DNA from: DASZYF01 sp035545535
GTDB lineage: Bacteria; Actinomycetota; Actinomycetes; Mycobacteriales; CAJCIY01
DNA length: 34,283 nt
Direction: 5' to 3'
Assembly: GCA_035545535.1 (NCBI GenBank)
Contig: DASZYF010000013.1
Span: 1 to 34,283 of the forward strand
The translations under genes were made by a program, and so were the position numbers. This document shows, piece by piece, positions 29,373 to 34,283 of this stretch; positions within the stretch are counted from its first letter, which is position 1; every line of letters starts with the position of its first letter. The notes under the pieces are model-generated. The model did not search any database. It saw only the letters and a list, made by a program, of their open reading frames with translations, and was not told where the DNA came from.

Positions 29373-30333
29373 GGCCAAGGTCATCCGGCTCGACGACCAC
29401 GAGGGAGGCGACCCGAAGCGCAAGCCGCGGCGCAAGGCGACGACCCCGCCGCCCGAGCTGCCCGTCATCGAAGAGCCCGAGGAGCCCACGGCGGCCGGCT
29501 GGGAGACCGCGCTCGCGGATGCGCTCGGCTTCCTGCGCCGACGCATCACCGGCGAGTACGACGTCGACGAGTTCGGCTTCGACGCCGACCTCACCGACAA
29601 CGTGCTGCTCTCGGTGCTGCGCCCCCTCTACCGGTCGTGGTTCCGCGTCGAGACGCGGGGGCTCGAGAACGTGCCCGACACCGGCGGCGCGCTCGTCGTG
29701 TCCAACCACTCGGGCACCGTGCCGATCGACGGCCTGATGCTGCAGGTCGCCCTGCACGACCACCACCCGGCGCAGCGCCACCTGCGGATGCTCGCCGCCG
29801 ACCTGGTGTTCCAGATGCCGCTGCTCGCGCCCACGGCCCGCAAGATGGGCCACACGCTCGCGTGCCAGCCGGACGCGGAGCGGCTGCTCTCCCAGGACGA
29901 GCTCGTCGCGGTGTTCCCCGAAGGGTTCAAGGGCATCGGCAAGCCGTTCCGCGAGCGCTACAAGCTGCAGCGCTTCGGCCGCGGCGGGTTCGTCTCCGCC
30001 GCGCTGCGCACGGGCCGCCCGATCGTGCCGGTCGCGATCGTCGGGGCCGAAGAGATCTACCCGATCGTCGCGAACCTCAAGTCGGTCGCGCGCATCGGCG
30101 GGCTGCCGTACTTCCCGATCACGCCGACGATGCCGCTGCTCGGCCCGCTCGGCCTGGTGCCGCTGCCGAGCAAGTGGATCATCGCGTTCGGCGAGCCGAT
30201 CGAGACCGAGTCCTACGGGCCGGCGGCGGCCGACGACCCGATGCTCGTGTTCAACCTGACCGACCAGGTGCGCGAGTCGATCCAGCAGTCGCTGTACCGC
30301 CTGCTCATGCAGCGCCGCTCGGTCTTCTTCTAG
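29365..30333 (+). CDS. PlsC-like lysophospholipid acyltransferase (Rv0502-like)
   Basis: A 322-residue acyltransferase of the glycerol-phosphate/lysophosphatidate type. The first ~60 residues are a charged, Pro-rich cytoplasmic extension (RKPRRKATTPPPELPVIEEP). The acyltransferase core has VVSNHSGTVPIDGLML as motif I, with His and Asp separated by six residues instead of the classical four, and VFPEGFKGIGKPFRERYKLQ as the glycerol-phosphate site (motif III). GRPIVPVAIVGAEEIYP is motif IV. Moderately hydrophobic stretches may associate with the membrane. GTG inside the end of the epimerase gene. It converges on the LLM oxidoreductase gene. The exact acceptor lipid is unknown. Confidence 0.9.
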   Translation: MPEAKVIRLDDHEGGDPKRKPRRKATTPPPELPVIEEPEEPTAAGWETALADALGFLRRRITGEYDVDEFGFDADLTDNVLLSVLRPLYRSWFRVETRGLENVPDTGGALVVSNHSGTVPIDGLMLQVALHDHHPAQRHLRMLAADLVFQMPLLAPTARKMGHTLACQPDAERLLSQDELVAVFPEGFKGIGKPFRERYKLQRFGRGGFVSAALRTGRPIVPVAIVGAEEIYPIVANLKSVARIGGLPYFPITPTMPLLGPLGLVPLPSKWIIAFGEPIETESYGPAAADDPMLVFNLTDQVRESIQQSLYRLLMQRRSVFF

Positions 30334-30348
30334 ACGGTCCTCCGGAGC

Positions 30349-31287
30349 TCAGGTGCCGGCGAGGCGGGACACGACCTCGCCCATGCGCTCCCACGTGCCG
30401 GCCTCGAACACGATGTAGCTGACGTCCCACTCCTCGCGGCGGCGGCGCAGCTCGTCGCACATCGCGTCGATGGTGCCGATGAGCATCACCGGGACGTGCA
30501 GCGCCTCCTCCGGCGTCACGCCGAACATGTTCGCCATGCCGTTCGCCACCGGCGCGACGTCGTCGGTCTCCATCGCGAACCCGCACAGCATCGTGATCTC
30601 GAGGTCGGCGTAGCGGTCGCCGGCCGCCTCCTTGACCCAGCCGAGCTTGCGGGTGGTCGCCGCCGGCGTGAGGTCGGGGGACACCTCGGGGCCGCCGGTG
30701 CCGCCGCGCAGGTTCGGGTTGATGCCGACGATGTCCGCCTCGCGCGCGGCGATCGACAGCACCCGCTTGCCCCCACCGCCGATGACCAGCGGCGGGTGCG
30801 GCTTCTGCACGGGCGCGGGGTGCAGCACGTCGTCGGTGAACGTGTAGTGGGCGCCGTTCGACGAGTACGGCTGCCCGGACCACAGGCCCTTCAGCGCGGC
30901 GATCGACTCCTCGAACCGGTCGACGCGCACCTTCGGCTCGTCGTAGCGGAGGCCGGTCGCGTCGTAGTCGCTCTTCATCCAGCCCGCGCCGAGCCCCACC
31001 TCGAGCCGGCCGTCCGAGAGCAGGTCGAGCGTCGCGCACTCCTGCGCGAGCAGGCGCGGGTGCCGGTAGTCGTTGCCGAACACCATCGTCCCGAGCCGCA
31101 GCGTCGTGGTCGCGTCCGCCGCCGCCATGAGGGCCGGCACCGGTGCGAGCTGGGTGGTGAAGTGGTCGGGCATCGTCAGTGCCGAGAACCCCATGTCCTC
31201 GACCTGGCGGGCCAGCGCCGCCCAGTCCTTCGCGCTGCCCGCCGTCATCGCCTGCGCGGCGAACCGGAACCTCCGCTCGTGTGCCAT
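30349..31287 (-). CDS. LLM-class F420-dependent oxidoreductase
   Basis: A 312-residue luciferase-like TIM-barrel protein of the probable F420-dependent family. Typical blocks: FRFAAQAMTAGSAKDWAALA, MGFSALTMPDHFTTQLAPVP, LRLGTMVFGNDYRHPRLLAQ, LDLLSDGRLEVGLGAGWMKS, and PPLVIGGGGKRVLSIAARE with ADIVGINPN. The family uses reduced F420 or FMN to act on varied substrates; F420 is inferred from the actinobacterial context and the MPDHF region. The ATG at 31287 begins at the first strand. It lies downstream of a repeat-rich 230-base gap. Substrate unknown. Confidence 0.9.
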   Translation of the reverse strand: MAHERRFRFAAQAMTAGSAKDWAALARQVEDMGFSALTMPDHFTTQLAPVPALMAAADATTTLRLGTMVFGNDYRHPRLLAQECATLDLLSDGRLEVGLGAGWMKSDYDATGLRYDEPKVRVDRFEESIAALKGLWSGQPYSSNGAHYTFTDDVLHPAPVQKPHPPLVIGGGGKRVLSIAAREADIVGINPNLRGGTGGPEVSPDLTPAATTRKLGWVKEAAGDRYADLEITMLCGFAMETDDVAPVANGMANMFGVTPEEALHVPVMLIGTIDAMCDELRRRREEWDVSYIVFEAGTWERMGEVVSRLAGT

Positions 31288-31325
31288 GCACCGACCTTGG
31301 CATGACTGACGCCGTCGCCCGCGGT

Positions 31326-31422
31326 TGATCAAGGACTTGTGCGGGTCCGCGAGCCGATCGGACCCGCAGTTCTCCTTGGTCGACTGCAGTTCTCCTTGAT
31401 CGACTGCATCCCTTGATCGACT
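31326..31422. repeat. Composite intergenic repeat with 20-bp direct repeats and a hairpin
   Basis: GCAGTTCTCCTTGGTCGACT (31366-31385) is followed by the same 20-mer with one change (31386-31405), then a 17-base shortened copy (31406-31422). On the left an inverted relative, TGATCAAGGA (31326-31335), precedes a perfect 9-bp stem GCGGGTCCG (31341-31349) with CGGACCCGC (31359-31367). The block lies in the 230-base gap between map and the LLM gene, both on the minus strand. The hairpin may end map transcription; the repeats have no coding sense. No other feature is seen in 31288-31517. Confidence 0.8.
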
Positions 31423-31517
31423 CGCTCACCCGCAGCGAGCCGCGGCGCGAAACCGACCGCTCACCCCGTCAGCCGTACTTCTGGCGCTCGTTCGCGTCAG
31501 CGAACGGCGACAGTCGT

Positions 31518-32537
31518 TCACAGCGCAGTGAGGACCTCGGCGCCGGTGTCGGTGACCACGAGGGAGTGCTCGAACTGCGCGGACCGCTTGCCGTCGACGG
31601 TGATGGCGGTCCACTCGTCCGGCCACATCTTGTGCCGCCACGAGCCGACGTTGATCATCGGCTCGATCGTGAACGTCATGCCGGGCTCGAGCAGCCGGGT
31701 GGCGCGCGGGTCGTCGTAGTGCGTGATGGTCGGGTCGGCGTGGAACTGCTCGCCGAGCCCGTGACCGACGAACGAGCGCACGACCGAGAAGCCGGCCGCC
31801 TCGGCGTGCGGCTGGATGGCGCGGCCGATGTCGCGCACCCGGGCGCCGGGCTTCACGGCCTCGATGCCCTTCTCGAGGCACTCCCGCGTCACGCGGACGA
31901 GGGCGCGCGACTGCAGGTCGCAGGCCGCTTCGCCGCCGACGAAGAACGTCGCGTTGGTGTCGCCGTGCACGCCGTCGAGGTAGACGGTGACGTCGACGTT
32001 GACGATGTCGCCGCTGACGAGCTCGGTGGAGTCCGGGATGCCGTGGCAGATGACCTCGTTGATCGACGTGCAGCAGCTCTTCGGGTACGGCGGGTGGCCG
32101 TACAGCAGCGGTGAGGGGTAGCCGCCGCGCTTGATGGTCTCCTCGTGCACGATCCGGTCGATCTCGTCGGTCGTCATGCCGGGCACGATCGCGGCGCCCG
32201 CGGCGGCGAGCACCTCGGCGGCCGCGCGGCCGGCGCGGCGCATGCGCTGGATGGTCTCCGCGTCCTTGGGCTCGCCCGCGTCACGGCGGGCGGGCATGCC
32301 CTCGCCGCGCGCGTAGGGCGGCTTCGGGATCGAGTCGGGCACGGTGCGCACCGGCGACTGCACGCCCGGCCGCACCCGCCGGCCCGTGGGGGGGAACGGC
32401 GGCGCGTCGCCGGCGGCGGCGAGGGCCGGGTCGAGGTCGGCGGCGCGGTGGCACCGCTTGTACTTGCGCCCGCTGCCGCACCAGCAGGGCGCGTTGGCCG
32501 GCAGCCGCTCGACGGTCGCCTCAGATGTTGTGGTCAT
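31518..32537 (-). CDS. map: Type I methionine aminopeptidase with N-terminal SEC-C zinc motif
   Basis: A 339-residue methionine aminopeptidase that removes the initiator Met from nascent proteins. Residues ~15-32 form a SEC-C zinc motif (NAPCWCGSGRKYKRCH), a ribosome- or protein-docking extension. A Pro-rich linker leads to the catalytic pita-bread fold: INEVICHGIPDS with the substrate His, NVDVTVYLDGVHGDTN with two metal Asp, SFVGHGLGEQFH with a metal His, FTIEPM and QFEHSLVVT with metal Glu residues. All five metal ligands are present. ATG with GGAG 7 bases upstream. It follows the GNAT gene by 40 bases and probably shares its transcript. The SEC-C fusion is common in actinobacterial map genes. 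Confidence 0.95.
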   Translation of the reverse strand: MTTTSEATVERLPANAPCWCGSGRKYKRCHRAADLDPALAAAGDAPPFPPTGRRVRPGVQSPVRTVPDSIPKPPYARGEGMPARRDAGEPKDAETIQRMRRAGRAAAEVLAAAGAAIVPGMTTDEIDRIVHEETIKRGGYPSPLLYGHPPYPKSCCTSINEVICHGIPDSTELVSGDIVNVDVTVYLDGVHGDTNATFFVGGEAACDLQSRALVRVTRECLEKGIEAVKPGARVRDIGRAIQPHAEAAGFSVVRSFVGHGLGEQFHADPTITHYDDPRATRLLEPGMTFTIEPMINVGSWRHKMWPDEWTAITVDGKRSAQFEHSLVVTDTGAEVLTAL

Positions 32538-32577
32538 GACGGCTCCAGTGTCCCTCGTGCGGTCAAACCGGGTGCGG

Positions 32578-33288
32578 TCAGGCCGGCGGCTTCCAGGTCA
32601 GGCCGCGTCCCACGTCGCGGAACCCGAGCCGCTCGTAGATGCCGTGGCCCATGTCGCTCGCGACCAGGCTGGCCGGCACGGTGGGCGCGGCGCGCAGCGC
32701 GGCCGCCGTCATGGCCGCCCCGATGCCGCGGCGGCGGGCCGACTCAACCACCATGACGCCGCTGACGCAGACCCCGTCCTTCCACCGCGCGGCGATCGAC
32801 GTCGCCACGGGGACGCCGTCGAGCTTGCCGAGCAGCAGGCGGAGCCCGGGCACCTGGCCGGACTCGCGACCGTGGATGGAGAACGGCTCGAACCGGGCGA
32901 CGCCCTCCTCGCCCATCGCCCCGCGGATGGCGGTGCGCTCGAAGACCCACACCTCGTCCGGGTTGACCGCGTGGTCGATGAACAGGCCGTCGACCTTCAG
33001 CTCCGGCACCGGTGCGGGGTCGCGCAGCATCCAGGGGTCGGCGGGAGCGGGTGTCCAGCCGTCGAGCTCGAGGTCGCCGAAGCTGTCGCGCACCTGCCCG
33101 GCCGCGATCGCGGCGGGCAGCCGGGCGCCCCGCTCGAGGGTGACGCCGGCGAACAGCAGCGGTGACGCCGGGTCGCGGCGCCACCACATGCCGTCGTCCT
33201 CGTAGGACGGCAGCTCCAGGGCCGCCAGGGCCAGCCGGTGCCAGGCGGCCTCGCCGCGCGCGCACGCGGCCACGGCCGGATCGGTCAT
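32578..33288 (-). CDS. GNAT-family acetyltransferase-like protein
   Basis: A 236-residue protein. The C-terminal half is a GNAT acyl-CoA-binding fold: VSGVMVVESARRRGIGAAMT contains the RRxGIG pyrophosphate loop, followed by SLVASDMGHGIYERLGFRDV, the Tyr-Leu-Gly-Phe end of the fold. The N-terminal half (EAAWHRLALAALELPSYEDD, then WWRRDPASPLLFAGV) is typical of actinobacterial two-lobe GNAT proteins. The acceptor is unknown. The ATG shares one base with the stop of the upstream HAD gene (TGATG), so translation is coupled. Map lies 40 bases downstream. Confidence 0.88.
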   Translation of the reverse strand: MTDPAVAACARGEAAWHRLALAALELPSYEDDGMWWRRDPASPLLFAGVTLERGARLPAAIAAGQVRDSFGDLELDGWTPAPADPWMLRDPAPVPELKVDGLFIDHAVNPDEVWVFERTAIRGAMGEEGVARFEPFSIHGRESGQVPGLRLLLGKLDGVPVATSIAARWKDGVCVSGVMVVESARRRGIGAAMTAAALRAAPTVPASLVASDMGHGIYERLGFRDVGRGLTWKPPA

Positions 33289-34178
33289 CAGGCCGGGCGG
33301 ACGATCTTGCGGCGCAGCAGCCAGCCGGCGAGGACCGCGCCGGTGAGCGCGCCCGTGCCGGCGGCGGCCGGGATGGCGACCCGCGCGACCTTGCGGCCGG
33401 TGCGCACGTCCTTCACCGCCCACCCCTGCTCCTCGGCGTGCGCCTTGAGCTCGGGGTCCGGGTTCAGGGCCATGGGGTGGCCCACCGCCGACAGCATCGG
33501 GATGTCGTTGGCCGAGTCGCTGTAGGCCGCACACCGCGACAGGTCGAGCCCCTCCCGGGCCGCCAGCGCGCGGATGGCGGCCGCCTTCGCGGGCCCGTGC
33601 AGCGGCTCGCCGACGAGGCGGCCGGTGTACTCGCCGTCCTTCACCTCGGCGACCGTGCCGAGCGCCCCGGTGAGCTGCAGCCGGCGGGCGATGAGCTGGG
33701 CCAGCTCGACGGGCGTCGCGGTCACGAGCCACACCCGCTGGCCGGCCTCGAGGTGGGCGCGGGCCAGGGCGACGGTGCCGCCGTAGACCTTGTCCGCCAT
33801 GAGCTCGTCCCAGATCTCCTCGCCGAAGGCGACGATGTCCTCGACCTTCTTGCCGGCGACGAACGCCAGGGCCGCCTCACGCGTCTCGGCGAGCCCCTGG
33901 GCGTCCATCTCCTTGCCCCGCAGCCGGAAGGCCGCCTGCTGGCCCACGAAGCGCAGCAGGTCGCGCGTGGTGAAGAACCCGCGCGAGGACAGCCCGCGGG
34001 CGAAGTAGTAGATGGAGGCGCCCCGCATGAGCGTGTTGTCGACGTCGAAGAACGCCGCGGCGGTGGGGTCGGCCTCGGGCAGGACGACCGGGTCGGCGCC
34101 GACGCCCGCGGCCGCGGCGCTCGCGGCACCGGCGACCTCGCTCGCCTCGGTGGTGCGACTGCGCCGCCGGACCCGCAT
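33288..34178 (-). CDS. HAD-IB family phosphatase with C-terminal membrane anchor (SerB1/Rv0505c-like)
   Basis: A 296-residue haloacid dehalogenase subclass IB hydrolase. A variable ~40-residue N-terminus precedes AAFFDVDNTLMRGASIYYFA with the nucleophile Asp and DxDNT motif I. Motif II is VWLVTATPVELAQL, motif III the Lys in HGPAKAAAIRAL, motif IV CAAYSDSANDIPMLSAVGHP. VGHPMALNPDPELKAHAEEQ is diagnostic of the actinobacterial group that includes SerB1. The C-terminus has one hydrophobic helix (AIPAAAGTGALTGAVLAGWL) ending in LLRRK, a likely inner-face anchor. Phosphoserine is a possible substrate but a phospholipid or other phosphomonoester is equally likely. The ATG at 34178 lies 8 bases after a TACGGT hexamer within a palindrome. 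Confidence 0.92.
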   Translation of the reverse strand: MRVRRRSRTTEASEVAGAASAAAAGVGADPVVLPEADPTAAAFFDVDNTLMRGASIYYFARGLSSRGFFTTRDLLRFVGQQAAFRLRGKEMDAQGLAETREAALAFVAGKKVEDIVAFGEEIWDELMADKVYGGTVALARAHLEAGQRVWLVTATPVELAQLIARRLQLTGALGTVAEVKDGEYTGRLVGEPLHGPAKAAAIRALAAREGLDLSRCAAYSDSANDIPMLSAVGHPMALNPDPELKAHAEEQGWAVKDVRTGRKVARVAIPAAAGTGALTGAVLAGWLLRRKIVRPA

Positions 34179-34181
34179 GGG

Positions 34182-34199
34182 GGACAACCGTAGTTGTCC
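34182..34199 (-). promoter_or_regulatory. Palindromic operator over the HAD gene -10
   Basis: GGACAAC and GTTGTCC form a perfect 7-bp inverted repeat around CGTA. The minus-strand TACGGT (34192-34187) inside it is a good -10, ending 8 bases before the ATG. A regulator bound here would block transcription. Confidence 0.5.
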
Positions 34200-34253
34200 G
34201 GACATCCCGACCGAGGCCGACGCCGGCCGGGGATGCGAACCCGGGAATGCGAA

Positions 34254-34283
34254 GAGGCCGCCACCCACGCGGGTGGCGGCCTC
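34254..34283. terminator. Strong hairpin at the right edge
   Basis: GAGGCCGCCACCC pairs with GGGTGGCGGCCTC around ACGC, a perfect 13-bp stem that may continue beyond the window. It probably ends a gene to the right, and separates it from the HAD promoter. Confidence 0.75.

Noticed and set aside
31366..31422. Direct repeats considered as a CRISPR array
   Set aside because: The 20-bp units are back to back with no spacers and there are no cas genes.
34220..34260. A tRNA T-arm-like string (minus strand CCGGGTTCGCATCCCCGG) near the right edge
   Set aside because: The loop reads TTCGCAT, lacking the invariant A of TTCRANY, and no acceptor or anticodon arms can be folded around it.

Overview
The window is very GC-rich and densely coded, with no rRNA, tRNA, CRISPR or insertion sequence that I can support. 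Mycothiol synthesis (MshA), an F420-type luciferase-like oxidoreductase, a bS22-like mini ribosomal protein, SenX3/RegX3-type phosphate signalling and an RsiG-type c-di-GMP-binding anti-sigma factor together point to a chromosomal segment of an actinomycete, probably outside Mycobacteriaceae and perhaps from a sporulating or Frankia/Geodermatophilus-like lineage. The gene order follows, with insertions, the region I recall as Rv0474 to Rv0505c of Mycobacterium tuberculosis (XRE regulator, HbhA, mshA, ybjN, gpm1, senX3-regX3, ppx, sugar isomerase, proC, small HTH gene, bS22, epimerase, acyltransferase, SerB1-like HAD).

Layout. 1-2.8 kb: a cut-off DUF4388 gene (-), a BKACE/DUF849 enzyme and the RsiG homologue. 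2.8-4 kb: an XRE regulator behind an operator-like inverted repeat, then an HbhA-like protein and a strong terminator. 4-8 kb: aldo/keto reductase converging on an acyl-CoA synthetase, a macrodomain protein and a methyltransferase. 8-11.4 kb: mshA-ybjN, sodA (-), gpmA. 11.4-14.2 kb: a SoxR sensor divergent from an SDR-QueA-like pair, then a small zinc-knuckle protein. 14.2-17 kb: phoU (-) divergent from senX3-regX3, with an 11-bp direct-repeat PHO box between them.

17-20.3 kb: the most unusual gene, a 1085-residue fusion of an APC-type permease, two extra membrane helices, a HAMP-like linker, GGDEF and EAL. 20.3-23.8 kb: a Cys-rich protein, Ppx/GppA phosphatase, sugar isomerase-like protein and methyltransferase. 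23.8-28.2 kb: proline dehydrogenase, ProC, AcuC-like deacetylase, small HTH protein, bS22 and a SAM hydroxide adenosyltransferase. 28.3-34.3 kb: epimerase-acyltransferase (+), then LLM oxidoreductase, map, GNAT and HAD genes (all -), ending at a strong hairpin.

Three themes link the genes. Cyclic-di-GMP: a predicted transporter-coupled turnover enzyme lies about 14 kb from a predicted c-di-GMP-binding anti-sigma factor. Phosphate: phoU, senX3-regX3, a PHO box and Ppx/GppA. Redox: SoxR with an adjacent two-gene operon, SodA and mycothiol. Eight genes share a TAnnnT hexamer 6-7 bases before the start codon, suggesting leaderless transcription. Short tandem repeats recur, in-frame where coding. 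No gene-free stretch exceeds 300 bases; the longest are about 213 (1091-1303) and 230 bases (31288-31517), the latter holding repeats and a hairpin.
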